Shown: one piece after another, positions 35,068 to 44,539 of the stretch
Layout: every line of letters starts with the position of its first letter
How positions within the stretch are numbered: the stretch's first letter is position 1
NCBI RefSeq assembly: GCF_013403565.1
Contig: NZ_CP058627.1
Location: forward strand, 682,001-746,000
Direction: 5' to 3'
Length of the DNA: 64,000 bases
From: Chitinibacter bivalviorum
Lineage (GTDB): Bacteria; Pseudomonadota; Gammaproteobacteria; Burkholderiales; Chitinibacteraceae
Program-made: the position numbers and the translations under genes
Notes under the pieces: model-generated
Told to the model about the DNA's origin: nothing
The model's input: the letters and a program-made list of their open reading frames with translations, nothing else
The model's database searches: none

Positions 35068-36958
35068 GCTTTTCTAGGGTCAGTAATTCAATCGCTTCAA
35101 TTCTAGCTTGCATTTCACGCGCTTTGTCGGGGGCGGTGCGATAAATTGTAGGATCGAGTAAAGACTGTTGTAATTGTGCTTGCTCGGCTTCTAATGCTTC
35201 CAAGTCAGCTGGCAATCGCTCTAGTTCCCGATTTTCATTGAAACTTAATTTATTGCGATTGTTTTTCGACTTGTCCTCAGCGGCAGGTTTAACTGCTGGC
35301 GCTGTTGCAGTAGTGGTTGTTGCCTTTTTCAACTCTGCTTGGCTAGCCTGCATGCGTGAGCGGGCGCTAATCCAATCGGCATAGCCACCTGCATTTTCAA
35401 GTAGTTGGCCGTTTGGCTCAAAAACGATAGTTTGAGTGACCACATTATCTAGAAACGCGCGGTCGTGGCTCACGACGAAAACGGTGCCGGTATAACTTGA
35501 AAGTAATTCTTCCAAGAGCTCTAAAGTATCGATGTCCAAGTCATTCGTCGGCTCGTCCAATACCAGAATGTTGGCTGGCTTAGTAAAGAGGCGAGCCAAG
35601 AGCAAGCGATTGCGCTCGCCACCTGATAAGGACTTGACTGGGCTGCGCGCACGTTCAGCAGGGAATAAAAACTCTTCCAGATAGCCAATGATGTGTTTGC
35701 GCTGTCCGCCAATTTCGACATAGTCGTTGCCTTGTCCGACAGTGTCGGCCACGGATTGCTCTTCATCGAGTTGCTCGCGGAATTGGTCAAAATAGGCAAC
35801 TTGCAAATTTGTACCCTGTTTGACGCTACCTGTATCAGGTTGCAAGTCGCCCAGAATCATTTTCAATAATGTCGTCTTGCCTGCACCATTGGGGCCGATC
35901 AAACCGATCTTGTCACCACGTAAAAGGCGAGTGGTGAAATTCTTAATTAGAACTTTTTCGCTACCATCTGGATTGGTGTAGGACTTGCTAACGTTTTCCA
36001 ATTCAGCAACGAGTTTGCCACTTCGTTCACCTGCATCCAGTTGAAATGAGACATTACCAACGCGCTCGCGGCGGGCAGCACGCTCACGACGTAATTGTTC
36101 GAGTCGGCGAACGCGACCTTCGTTACGGGTGCGACGCGCTTTAATCCCTTGGCGGATCCAAACTTCTTCTTGTGCGAGGACTTTATCAAACTGACGATTG
36201 GCCGTTTCTTCAATCGCAAGTAATTCGGCTTTTTTGGTTTCATACGCCGAAAAATTACCAGGGAAGCTCACGATATTGCCGCGATCCAGTTCGACTATTC
36301 GCGTGCTGACATTATCGAGGAAGCTACGATCGTGGGTAATAAACAGTACGCTGCCAGCAAAACCTTTAAGTAAGGTTTCCAGCCATTCAATTGCACTGAC
36401 GTCCAAATGGTTGGTCGGCTCATCAAGCAGCAGAATATCGGGCTCCGTGACCAAGGCGCGTGCGAGTGCCACACGTTTTTTCCAGCCGCCAGACAATGAA
36501 CTGACCAGCGTGTCGGGTGGTAAATTCAAAATCGACATCGTATTGGCAATGAGCGAATCTAAACGCCAGCCATCTTGGTTTTCTAATTCATGCTGCAAAT
36601 CTGCGAGTTTTTGCATGCCTTCATCAGAGTCGTCTAAATCATGAATTGCCGCATGGTAATCGACCAATAACTGGCGCACATTGCCCAAGCCTTCGGCGAC
36701 TGCTTCATAAACAGTATGGCTTGGATCAAACACGGGTTCTTGGGGGACAAATGCCATTTTGGCATTATTAATCAGTCGAATTGCACCCTCATCAAGTTTA
36801 TTGACGCCTGCAATTGTCTTTAGTAACGATGATTTACCCGCGCCATTGCGACCAATCAAACCTACGCGTTCGCCTGGTTCTAAAACCAGATTTGCTCCAT
36901 CGAGTAGAGGCCAGTGACCGAAGGCAAGATGGGCATTTTCAACAATGAGCAGTGGCAT
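35027..36958 (-). CDS. uup: ABC-F ATPase Uup
   Basis: 643 residues with two ABC modules (Walker A G-R-N-G-A-G-K-S and G-P-N-G-A-G-K-T; signatures L-S-G-G-W-K-K-R and L-S-G-G-E-R-N-R; Walker B LLLDEPTNHLD and LVLDEPTNDLD), the ABC-F linker between, no membrane helices, and a C-terminal coiled coil (about 570-640) typical of Uup. Uup acts on ribosomes and branched DNA intermediates. Its 3' end overlaps the kinase frame by 41 bp. Confidence 0.92.
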   Translation of the reverse strand: MPLLIVENAHLAFGHWPLLDGANLVLEPGERVGLIGRNGAGKSSLLKTIAGVNKLDEGAIRLINNAKMAFVPQEPVFDPSHTVYEAVAEGLGNVRQLLVDYHAAIHDLDDSDEGMQKLADLQHELENQDGWRLDSLIANTMSILNLPPDTLVSSLSGGWKKRVALARALVTEPDILLLDEPTNHLDVSAIEWLETLLKGFAGSVLFITHDRSFLDNVSTRIVELDRGNIVSFPGNFSAYETKKAELLAIEETANRQFDKVLAQEEVWIRQGIKARRTRNEGRVRRLEQLRRERAARRERVGNVSFQLDAGERSGKLVAELENVSKSYTNPDGSEKVLIKNFTTRLLRGDKIGLIGPNGAGKTTLLKMILGDLQPDTGSVKQGTNLQVAYFDQFREQLDEEQSVADTVGQGNDYVEIGGQRKHIIGYLEEFLFPAERARSPVKSLSGGERNRLLLARLFTKPANILVLDEPTNDLDIDTLELLEELLSSYTGTVFVVSHDRAFLDNVVTQTIVFEPNGQLLENAGGYADWISARSRMQASQAELKKATTTTATAPAVKPAAEDKSKNNRNKLSFNENRELERLPADLEALEAEQAQLQQSLLDPTIYRTAPDKAREMQARIEAIELLTLEKLERWEALEAKKNL

Positions 36959-37065
36959 GAATAAACTTAAGAGATGATTTTATAAGCCGCAATTATACGT
37001 CGTGCGTTTGGACAATGACATGCTGCGATATAGAATCAATGCAATTGAATTTTGGAGCAGGCCGC

Positions 37066-38499
37066 ATGAAGCGAGCTTTGTCCTTGTTTTTCCGTGTTTT
37101 TTTCTGTCTAGTGGCTAGCTTAATGGCCGTGCAAAGCATGGCCGCTAGCAAGGCCAAACCGAAGGCTGCTGCGGTTGACCGAGCCCACCCTGTATTACAA
37201 CAGGCCAGCGAGCTGGCGCAGGATGGGCAATATGACTCTAGTAACCCGCCTGCCCGCCTCAGGGTACTCGTGGCTCTTGGCCCATCGACCTATTTTATTA
37301 AATATGGTAAACCGCACGGATTGGAATATGCATTCTTACAAGGTTTTGAAGCCGAGTTAAATCGCCGCCGAGCCAAAAACCGCCCACCTATTCGTTTTCA
37401 ATATATTCCTATTGATGCCGGCGAATTAATTCCCGCCTTGCGCGAAGGTCGAGGTGATATTGCCGCGGGCATGATCCCATATAGTGAAGGCCTAAAATCG
37501 CTCATTGCCGTAACCGAGCCTTATGCCAAAGATGAGTGGTGTTTGGTCAGTCACACAAGTAATCCCATCACCTTTGAGAATATCAGTCAAAAACCTCTGA
37601 GCTTGGGCAGTGGTAGCTTGGGTCGTCGCCTCCTGGCTACGGAAGGTAAAACGGATCTGGTGATTGAAGAACCAGCAACAGGGTTTAATGCAGAAATGGT
37701 TTTACGCGAGATTGATAGCACCCCCGCTATGCAAACCTTGGCCAGCAAGCATATTTTTAAATTATGGTCCCCAAACTACGCCAATCTCAAACAGGCAGAA
37801 TGCCTTAGTACTAATGTGTCATGGGTATGGGGGGTGCGCAAAGAAAATCACGCACTTGCCGAGGATTTGAATGCTTATATCAATAGCAAAAATAGCGTAA
37901 CCATTGAAAAGGCGATTGAGCAAACACGGCGTTTTTTGATTGCGGGAGGCAAAGTTGAAAGCACTGACAAAATTTCGTCGATGGATAAACTAGCTATCTT
38001 TGCGCCCATTTTTCAAACCGCAGCAGCTGCAAATAATGTCGATTGGCTATTGCTTGCTGCGATTGGTCAGAAAGAATCGAAATTGAGCGCTGTTATCCGA
38101 AAGAAAGGCCCGACAGGGGTGATGCAGATTAATCCTTCTACGGCTCGCGCCATGGGGGTGAGTGATCCGCATGGCAATGAAGGTAATATTTCGGCGGCTG
38201 CGATTTACTTGGGCTATCTGCGAAAAATGTTTAGCAAGCAGGGCGTGACAGAAGAAAATCAACTCTATTTCATGATTGCAGCCTACAACGCAGGAGAGGG
38301 GCGTTTACAACAATTGCGCAATCAAACCCAGAAAAAAGGCTTAGATCCAAACGTATGGGTCGGTAATGTGGAGCAAATGGCCCTTCACTCGGTTAGTAAA
38401 GGCATGGTTGATTATGTTTCAACGGTCAATCGCTTGTATCTCGCGTATCAAGCCGCCGAAAAGGTAACAGGCAAACAAAAAAAAGCGACGGATAATTAA
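37066..38499 (+). CDS. MltF-like lytic transglycosylase (solute-binding domain + SLT)
   Basis: About 477 residues: signal peptide (MKRALSLFFRVFFCLVASLM…), a periplasmic solute-binding-protein-3 domain (about 60-300) and a C-terminal SLT domain with the catalytic Glu in AIGQKESKLSAVIRKKG, then GVMQINPSTARAMGV and AAYNAGEGRL. It cleaves peptidoglycan strands to anhydromuropeptides, and the binding domain may sense muropeptides. ATG at 37066 follows GGAGCAGGCCGC and begins the signal peptide; the frame is open back to 37015. Divergent from uup. Confidence 0.88.
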   Translation: MKRALSLFFRVFFCLVASLMAVQSMAASKAKPKAAAVDRAHPVLQQASELAQDGQYDSSNPPARLRVLVALGPSTYFIKYGKPHGLEYAFLQGFEAELNRRRAKNRPPIRFQYIPIDAGELIPALREGRGDIAAGMIPYSEGLKSLIAVTEPYAKDEWCLVSHTSNPITFENISQKPLSLGSGSLGRRLLATEGKTDLVIEEPATGFNAEMVLREIDSTPAMQTLASKHIFKLWSPNYANLKQAECLSTNVSWVWGVRKENHALAEDLNAYINSKNSVTIEKAIEQTRRFLIAGGKVESTDKISSMDKLAIFAPIFQTAAAANNVDWLLLAAIGQKESKLSAVIRKKGPTGVMQINPSTARAMGVSDPHGNEGNISAAAIYLGYLRKMFSKQGVTEENQLYFMIAAYNAGEGRLQQLRNQTQKKGLDPNVWVGNVEQMALHSVSKGMVDYVSTVNRLYLAYQAAEKVTGKQKKATDN

Positions 38500-38740
38500 T
38501 GCATTAAGTTGCTGGTTTGGGGCTAAAACACGTATTGCGCCCCAAATCTGTAGTGTTTGTAATAAAACTACGTGAGTAGTGCGCTTGCGATTCGCAAAAA
38601 ATTACTAAAAATTACTAAAAAAATGTTGAAAAAAAATACAGGTTTAGCTTTTTACCTGTTTTAAGTCATGTCTTTCAGTCGCTAACTGGCGTATTGTTCT
38701 GCCTGAACAACCCAGCTTTTTCTTTCGGAGACTTCGTTCT

Positions 38741-40183
38741 ATGCATTGCGGTACAAAAATTGTAGCCACGCTTGGCCCAGCTTCAACTGACCCAGTGGTA
38801 TTGGAAAGCCTGATTCAGGCAGGTGTTAATACAGTTCGTCTGAACTTCTCTCACGGTACGGCGCAAGACCATATCGATCGCGCCGCCACGGTTCGTGGTA
38901 TCGCTAAAAAGCTGGGTAAATCAGTGGCGGTGTTGGCTGACTTGCAAGGCCCAAAAATCCGCGTTGGTAAATTCGAAAAAAACAAAATCGAATTGGTGAA
39001 AGGCGCTAAGTTTGTGCTGGATGCTGAGTGTGAATTGGGTAACCAAGACACCGTAGGTCTGGATTATAAAGAATTGCCAAATGACGTTGAGCCAGGCGTT
39101 GTGCTGCTATTGGACGACGGTAAAATCCAATTGGTGGTTGATTCTGTCGTTGGCGCCAAAGTATTTACCACCGTGACTGTGGGCGGCCCGCTGTCCAATA
39201 ATAAAGGTATTAATCGCCAAGGCGGCGGCTTGACTGCTCCGGCGTTGACTGCCAAAGACATGGAAGACATCAAAACTGCTGCAGTTTTGGAAGCCGATTA
39301 CATTGCCGTTTCATTCCCAAAATCAGCTGCTGATATGTATATGGCACGCACTTTGGTGCGCGCTGCGGGCGGTCACGCTTTGCTGATTGCCAAAATCGAG
39401 CGTACTGAAGCCATTACTAACCTCGAAGAAATCCTCGATGCTTCTGACGGTATCATGGTTGCGCGTGGTGACTTGGCGGTTGAAGTGGGCGATGCCGCTG
39501 TTCCTGCCTTGCAAAAACGCATGATCAAACTGGCTCGTAAGAAACACAAATTGACCATCACTGCGACGCAAATGATGGAATCAATGATTACTAGCCCAGT
39601 GCCGACACGCGCCGAAGTTTCGGATTGCGCCAATGCGGTATTGGATGGCACCGATGCAGTCATGCTGTCGGCTGAATCTGCTGCGGGTAAATACCCGCTG
39701 GAAGCAGTTCAAGCGATGGCACGGACGTGTCTGGAAGCTGAACGTTCAGGCGAAGGCAAAATCGAAGGCGAATTCGATAATGTCAGCGATTTTGAGCGCA
39801 TCGACCAAGCGGTAACGATGGCTGCGGTTTACGCCAGCAGCAATATGAATGTGAAAGCGATCATGTGCATTTCTCATTCGGGCGCTTCAGCGTTGTGGTT
39901 GTCACGTTATATCACTGGTGTGCCTATCTATGTATTCACACAAGAGATCAACACTTATCGTAAATTGGCGCTTTACCGTCATGTAACCCCAATTATGGTG
40001 GACGCGAAAATCGGTGCTGATCGTGAAGATCACGTGGCCTACGCACAATTGGAATTGCTGCGCACCGGTAAAGTTGTACCAGGCGATCGCGTGGTCGTGA
40101 CTTTTGCGTCACACAAAAACGGCCCAAATTCTGGTGCCAACACCATGCGTATTATCCAAATTGGTCAAGGCCAACGCGTGTAA
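38741..40183 (+). CDS. pyk: Pyruvate kinase
   Basis: 480 residues. N-terminal T-K-I-V-A-T-L-G-P-A-S, the active site I-A-K-I-E-R-T-E-A and M-V-A-R-G-D-L-A-V-E, T-Q-M-M-E-S-M substrate loop and the C-terminal regulatory domain are intact. Last glycolytic step: PEP + ADP to pyruvate + ATP. CGGAG lies upstream. The 240-bp gap before it has an A-rich stretch with the direct repeat AAATTACTAA, but no clear promoter could be fixed. Confidence 0.96.
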   Translation: MHCGTKIVATLGPASTDPVVLESLIQAGVNTVRLNFSHGTAQDHIDRAATVRGIAKKLGKSVAVLADLQGPKIRVGKFEKNKIELVKGAKFVLDAECELGNQDTVGLDYKELPNDVEPGVVLLLDDGKIQLVVDSVVGAKVFTTVTVGGPLSNNKGINRQGGGLTAPALTAKDMEDIKTAAVLEADYIAVSFPKSAADMYMARTLVRAAGGHALLIAKIERTEAITNLEEILDASDGIMVARGDLAVEVGDAAVPALQKRMIKLARKKHKLTITATQMMESMITSPVPTRAEVSDCANAVLDGTDAVMLSAESAAGKYPLEAVQAMARTCLEAERSGEGKIEGEFDNVSDFERIDQAVTMAAVYASSNMNVKAIMCISHSGASALWLSRYITGVPIYVFTQEINTYRKLALYRHVTPIMVDAKIGADREDHVAYAQLELLRTGKVVPGDRVVVTFASHKNGPNSGANTMRIIQIGQGQRV

Positions 40184-40205
40184 GCGTATGTCATGACAGC
40201 ACATC

Positions 40206-40236
40206 AAACAGCCGGCTGATTGCCGGCTGTTTTTTT
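40206..40236 (+). terminator. Terminator of pyk
   Basis: AAACAGCCGGC-tgatt-GCCGGCTGTTT with a T-run. Confidence 0.85.
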
Positions 40237-40258
40237 ATGGCGGGAATCTGGAGTTCGC

Positions 40259-40660
40259 ATGAATTATCAAGTTGATGAATCTGATGTGGTGTTTTCTGCG
40301 ATTCGAGCGCAAGGCGCTGGCGGGCAAAATGTAAACAAAGTGTCGAATGCCATCCATCTGCGCTTTGATATTCGCCAATCGCGTTTGAGCGATGATCTCA
40401 AAGAGCGCTTATTGCATTGGCCAGATCAGCGCATTAGCAAAGAGGGCGTGATCATCATCAAAGCCCAAGCCTCACGCAGTCTGGAGGCCAATCGCTACGA
40501 GGCAATGCAACGCCTGCAAGCGTTAATCGATCAAGTCGCTCATCGCCCCAAAGCCAGGCGTGCCACCAAGCCAAGTTGGGGATCGCAGCAAACTCGCATG
40601 GACAAGAAAAACCTGCGTGGCTCAATTAAATCGCTGCGCGGGAAAGTTCGCATCGATTAA
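40259..40660 (+). CDS. arfB: Alternative ribosome-rescue factor B (ICT1/YaeJ type)
   Basis: 133 residues. The catalytic G-A-G-G-Q-N-V-N-K loop (GGQ at 21-23) hydrolyses peptidyl-tRNA on stalled ribosomes, and the basic C-terminal tail (RRATKPSWGSQQTRMDKKNLRGS) enters the empty mRNA channel; both are present and complete. TGGAG stands a few bases before the ATG at 40259. Only about 50 nt separate it from the next gene. Confidence 0.93.
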   Translation: MNYQVDESDVVFSAIRAQGAGGQNVNKVSNAIHLRFDIRQSRLSDDLKERLLHWPDQRISKEGVIIIKAQASRSLEANRYEAMQRLQALIDQVAHRPKARRATKPSWGSQQTRMDKKNLRGSIKSLRGKVRID

Positions 40661-40708
40661 TTGGCGCTGCGGCGCGTACAATAGCGTTTTAGCAAAGAGA
40701 AACGCGCC

Positions 40709-41461
40709 ATGAGCACAGATAGCCAAAAAGGCCCCGAAGCAATTCGCCTCTCCAAACGCATGGCGGAGCTTGGACTTTGCTCGCGCACGCAAGCCGATGT
40801 ATTGATCGCCGAAGGGCGCGTTCAAGTGGATGGTCAGATTGTCGACGTCCTAGGTAGCCGTGTTCTGCCGCATCAGGACATTAAAATCCTTGAAACCGAT
40901 ATGCTCAGTAGCATGCTGGCACCCAGCGATAAGGTGACTTTGCTTTGGCATAAACCTGCCGGTGTTGCAGCTTGGCCTGGGGAAGAATATACGCAGTTTT
41001 TTGTACCGGAAAATCGCGCTGCTGACGATCGATCTGGGATAGTCTGGATCAAGAAACACCGCTCACGTTTGGTTACGCCACTAGGGCTAGATGCCGATGC
41101 AACGGGTTTGGTGCTGTTAACGCAGGACGTTCGTTTGGCCCAAAAGCTCGCACAGATCAATGACTATGAGCAGGAATATTTGGTCTGGCTCGATCAAGTC
41201 GCCAGTGCCGAGCAAATTGATGCCATGAATGCCGTCAAAATGTTTGACGAGCAGCCAATCAAGGGCTGGAAAACCAGTCGTCAAAGCGAGCAGCAATTGC
41301 GCATGGTGATACGTGCGAATGCTGAGGGCGTGGTGCCTGATCTTTGCGATGTAGCTGGTTTGACAGTGACTGCCTACAAGCGCAACCGGATCGGCCGTCT
41401 GCCGCTGGGCTCGCTTGAAGTCGGGCAGTGGCGCTATTTACTGCCAAACGAAAAAGTGTAG
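40709..41461 (+). CDS. RsuA/RluB/E/F-type pseudouridine synthase
   Basis: 250 residues: an N-terminal S4 RNA-binding domain (RLSKRMAELGLCSRTQADVL, about 13-65) and a catalytic domain with the Asp in the motif L-G-L-D-A-D-A-T-G-L-V-L-L-T. The usual G-R-L-D is here G-L-D, an odd but not disabling change. Layout is closest to RluF/RluB, acting on 23S rRNA or a tRNA; the target site is not assignable. Its stop codon overlaps repeat R9. Confidence 0.85.
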   Translation: MSTDSQKGPEAIRLSKRMAELGLCSRTQADVLIAEGRVQVDGQIVDVLGSRVLPHQDIKILETDMLSSMLAPSDKVTLLWHKPAGVAAWPGEEYTQFFVPENRAADDRSGIVWIKKHRSRLVTPLGLDADATGLVLLTQDVRLAQKLAQINDYEQEYLVWLDQVASAEQIDAMNAVKMFDEQPIKGWKTSRQSEQQLRMVIRANAEGVVPDLCDVAGLTVTAYKRNRIGRLPLGSLEVGQWRYLLPNEKV

Positions 41462-41509
41462 GGTATATGGGTGAAGGCTTTTATTTATAAAGTCTTCATG
41501 CCTATACAT
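41461..41509. repeat. 49-bp palindromic repeat, copy R9
   Basis: Starts with the last G of the pseudouridine synthase stop (TAG), GGGTATATGG, and ends CCTATACAT. The 19-bp arms pair with two mismatches and two wobbles (core TGAAGGCTTT / AAAGTCTTCA). Confidence 0.7.
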
Positions 41510-41519
41510 CGCTATATAT

Positions 41520-42647
41520 CTATGCGCGATGCCCCGCTTCAAGCTGGGTGCGGATGACGCGATTGAATGCGGCAATCCAGTCTGCCGCAAATTGTCGATC
41601 ACCGGCGTTAATTTCAGCAATGGCGCGTAAGGTCGATTTTTGCTGGCCACGATGGCTATGGCGCAGCAAAATCGCATCAAAAGCATCGACCAGCGCCAAA
41701 ATTTTGGCGCCATCACAAATCTCATTGGCCGTGAGCCCGTTTGGATAGCCACTGCCATTGATTTGTTCGTGATGCTGCAAAATCATCTGCGCAGCATCTT
41801 GCCAGCCTGCAATCCGATTGGCCCATTCTGCGGACCAAGCGGGGTGGCGAGCCATTTGTTGGCGGGCCTCATCACTGAGTTTTTCTGTTTTTAGCCACAT
41901 TGATTCGGGCAAAAACATCATGCCAATATCATGAAGGTAAACCGCCGCTTCAAGTTGTTGCGGATCAACGCGGTTGCCAGCGGCCAAATTCGTCGCCAAA
42001 GCGAGCTCAAGCTTGCGAGTCGTGCGGCCTTGATACAAAGGCGAGCGTTGATCGAGTTGCAGAGATAGCTCGCGAAAAAAACGCAAATCCTGATGCGTTT
42101 CCGCGATGCTGCGTTCCATTTCGGGTTGATGGCGAGCCGCCATCCGCGCTGCGCTAGGTTTAAAGCCCGTGACGGCCTCAATCAGCCGCGCTGCTGCGGC
42201 ATTAATTAATTGTGGTTCTTGCTGCGATAAGGCATTTAGCCCATCAGCTAGCGCTGGTAGCGCAAGGGCGCTGACGTTCTGCCCCTCTGCCAGCATGGCG
42301 ATGCATTGCTCAAGTCGATCCAAGGTGAGCAAAATGACATCACCTAGGAAATCCGTTAAAGCAACTTCACCCGCGCGCATGCGCGATAGCAAGGTTTCAA
42401 CGCCATGCACTAGCGGGATGACAAAGTTTAGGCGGCATAAACCTGCATCACCTTTGATATTATGAAACAGCCGAAATAGGCTGGTGATTTTTGCGCCATC
42501 ATCAGGGCTACGCTTTAATTCAGCCAGCAGGCTTTCAATTTTTGGTGCATTGTCGGCCAGCCCGTCGCGAAAATCATTAAAACTATTCCAGTCTTCAATT
42601 TGCGGATTGATCAGACTCGCGGTAATTTGGTCGGGGATGTTATTCAT
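41520..42647 (-). CDS. HPt domain - HD-GYP fusion (probable c-di-GMP phosphodiesterase)
   Basis: 375 residues. N-terminal histidine phosphotransfer domain with His62 in FHNIKGDAG, then a linker and a C-terminal HD-GYP domain (about 200-370): the HD pair in A-V-Y-L-H-D-I-G, downstream H-P, H-H-E-Q and G-S-G-Y-P. HD-GYP enzymes degrade c-di-GMP; the HPt suggests phosphorelay control. Most HD-GYP proteins have a receiver instead, so HPt fusion is less common. Convergent with the pseudouridine synthase gene. Confidence 0.87.
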   Translation of the reverse strand: MNNIPDQITASLINPQIEDWNSFNDFRDGLADNAPKIESLLAELKRSPDDGAKITSLFRLFHNIKGDAGLCRLNFVIPLVHGVETLLSRMRAGEVALTDFLGDVILLTLDRLEQCIAMLAEGQNVSALALPALADGLNALSQQEPQLINAAAARLIEAVTGFKPSAARMAARHQPEMERSIAETHQDLRFFRELSLQLDQRSPLYQGRTTRKLELALATNLAAGNRVDPQQLEAAVYLHDIGMMFLPESMWLKTEKLSDEARQQMARHPAWSAEWANRIAGWQDAAQMILQHHEQINGSGYPNGLTANEICDGAKILALVDAFDAILLRHSHRGQQKSTLRAIAEINAGDRQFAADWIAAFNRVIRTQLEAGHRA

Positions 42648-42836
42648 AAGGGCGGTAACCGAGGGTGGGGCTGGCCAAGTGATATCTCAGTATAGGCGGC
42701 TTGATTCATGCTTGACCATGTGAATGGGCAAGTTTGGATTAGATTGTGGTGCGCATTGAGCGCTGAATGTGGCATCCTGACAGAGCCGATGTGTGTCACA
42801 GGCAAAATCTGAATTAACGTATGAAAGGAATTGGCA

Positions 42837-43469
42837 ATGGATATGGGGCAATTAGATGCAGTACAAATTCGGGTGCTGGGCGTATTAATCGAAAAAGAGC
42901 GTACCGTGCCCGATACCTATCCATTATCGATCAATGGTTTACTCGCGGGATGCAATCAAAAAAGTAGTCGTGAACCGGTGATGGAATTGACCGAAGGGGA
43001 CATCATCGCTGCAATTGATGCACTCAAGCAAAATGGCTGGGTCATTGATCACTTGAGCGCACGTGTCGCTAAGTACAGTCATCAATTTGGCAAAGTATTG
43101 CAAATACCCAGCCAATCGGTGGCGGCCTTGGCGGTTTTGATGCTGCGAGGCCCACAAACAGCGGGTGAGTTACGCAATAATTGTGAACGACTCCATCGCT
43201 TTGCTGATATCTCTGCGATTGAGGCTTTCTTACAAGAATTGGCTGAGCGACCGAGTGGCGCATTGGTTAAATTATTACCTCGCCAGCCTGGTTCGCGTGA
43301 GCCGCGATGGGCGCATTTGCTGGCGGGAGATGTGGAATTGCCTATCGCAAGCCATTTGCCAAGCAGTGAAAATCAGCTTGGATTACTGACAAGAATCGAA
43401 GAGCTAGAGGCGCAATTGGCCGAGCTGAAAAGTGAGTTTGTGGCGTTAAAAACGCAGTTAGGCGCATAA
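42837..43469 (+). CDS. YceH/DUF480 family protein
   Basis: About 210 residues. L-D-A-V-Q-I-R-V-L-G-V-L-I-E-K-E-R-T-V-P-D and Y-P-L-S-I-N-G-L-L-A-G-C-N-Q-K-S-S-R-E-P-V are diagnostic of YceH, a paired winged-helix protein of unknown role. A coiled coil closes the protein (RIEELEAQLAELKSEFVALK). ATG at 42837 has AAGGA seven bases upstream; a TTG at 42831 is less likely. Confidence 0.9.
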   Translation: MDMGQLDAVQIRVLGVLIEKERTVPDTYPLSINGLLAGCNQKSSREPVMELTEGDIIAAIDALKQNGWVIDHLSARVAKYSHQFGKVLQIPSQSVAALAVLMLRGPQTAGELRNNCERLHRFADISAIEAFLQELAERPSGALVKLLPRQPGSREPRWAHLLAGDVELPIASHLPSSENQLGLLTRIEELEAQLAELKSEFVALKTQLGA

Positions 43470-43691
43470 AAAAGGCGGCTTGAGTAAAAAAGTCGTCGTA
43501 ATTATGCCGTTTTGCTCAATTTTTGCTCTTTTTATGTAAAAAATGCTTGCCAGCGCTGCCGCGCTCGGCGAATATATCAACCGCAGGATCTTCAAGCAGT
43601 GGATGTATGTTGTAGTGGCTAGGCCGTACCGCAGTGCTTTCCCTTGATTTTCGTGCATCTTTTATTTATTCCGCATTTTAGGATACGAAAA
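43470..43691 (+). promoter_or_regulatory. Probable long structured 5' leader of the cold-shock gene
   Basis: 222 bp without an ORF precede the csp ATG. The part from about 43600 to the Shine-Dalgarno sequence is rich in short complementary segments. Long thermosensing leaders are usual for cspA-type genes; the fold itself was not computed. Confidence 0.35.
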
Positions 43692-43895
43692 ATGGCACAA
43701 GGTACCGTTAAGTGGTTCAACGACTCTAAAGGCTTCGGCTTTATTACTCCAGACGAAGGCGGCGAAGATCTGTTTGCTCACTTCTCACAAATCGTGTCTA
43801 AAGGTTTCAAAACCTTGGCTGAAGGTCAAAAAGTTTCTTTCGAAGTAACTACTGGCCCTAAAGGCAAACAAGCTTCTAACATCCAACCTCTGTAA
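43692..43895 (+). CDS. Cold-shock protein, CspA family
   Basis: 67 residues, one S1-like OB fold. RNP1 K-G-F-G-F-I-T and RNP2 D-L-F-A-H-F are intact. It binds single-stranded RNA/DNA and melts mRNA structure at low temperature or in fast growth. [10 protein letters not shown] at 43692 is the canonical start with AGGATACGAAAA before it. Terminator follows at once, so it is monocistronic. Confidence 0.95.
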   Translation: MAQGTVKWFNDSKGFGFITPDEGGEDLFAHFSQIVSKGFKTLAEGQKVSFEVTTGPKGKQASNIQPL

Positions 43896-43918
43896 TTCAG
43901 AGCGGATAGTTAGCTTGA

Positions 43919-43945
43919 AAAAAACCCAGCGCTGCTGGGTTTTTT
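43919..43945. terminator. Terminator of the cold-shock gene
   Basis: AAAAAACCCAGC-gct-GCTGGGTTTTTT; A- and T-runs on both sides, so it may also stop the convergent acyltransferase operon. Confidence 0.82.
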
Positions 43946-43963
43946 GTTGTCTGTCATTTCGGC

Positions 43964-44539
43964 TTATTGATTTTCTGGCCGTTTGCCGACGATGGGGGTA
44001 TAAAAAGCGCGTATTTTAGCCATATCTGCCTCAATATCACCGGTCGGATAGAACACCTCACCACAGCCACCCATTTTGCGGCCAAAGTCGATGTAGCCCA
44101 ACACAATCGGCAATTGACTACCGAGCGCGATGTAATAAAAGCCGGTTTTCCACTTTTCGACTTTTTTGCGTGTGCCCTCGGGAGGAATCGCAACAACTAA
44201 TTGCTCATGCTCGCCAAAGACTTGCACCATCTGCTCGACCAGTGAATTCGATTTACGGCGATCGACGGGGATGCCGCCTAACCAGCGTGATAGCGGGCCG
44301 AGCGGCCCAGCAAACAGCGTATGTTTACCCATCCAGTAGACTTTCTGTTCCCGGGCAAAGCAAATGGCCATCCCGATCGGAAAATCCCAATTGCTGGTAT
44401 GCGGCGCGCCGATCAATACGTACTTGGGCAAATTGGGAAACTCACCCTCAATTTTCCAACCGAAAATCCGTAATATCAGCCGGCCAAAGGCGGGGAGAAT
44501 ATGCCGCAATATCGGCGTATCGAAAATCGTGCGTTGCAT
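43964..44539 (-). CDS. PlsC-like lysophospholipid acyltransferase
   Basis: 191 residues. The H-x4-D motif (HTSNWD) and the downstream P-P-E-G-T-R-K-K block are the catalytic and phosphate-binding motifs of 1-acylglycerol-3-phosphate acyltransferases; IPVDRRK lies between. It is shorter than PlsC and closest to small stand-alone acyltransferases, so the acceptor lipid is unsure. Its ATG overlaps the stop of the 57-residue gene upstream (TAATG), so the two are translationally coupled. Confidence 0.85.
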   Translation of the reverse strand: MQRTIFDTPILRHILPAFGRLILRIFGWKIEGEFPNLPKYVLIGAPHTSNWDFPIGMAICFAREQKVYWMGKHTLFAGPLGPLSRWLGGIPVDRRKSNSLVEQMVQVFGEHEQLVVAIPPEGTRKKVEKWKTGFYYIALGSQLPIVLGYIDFGRKMGGCGEVFYPTGDIEADMAKIRAFYTPIVGKRPENQ

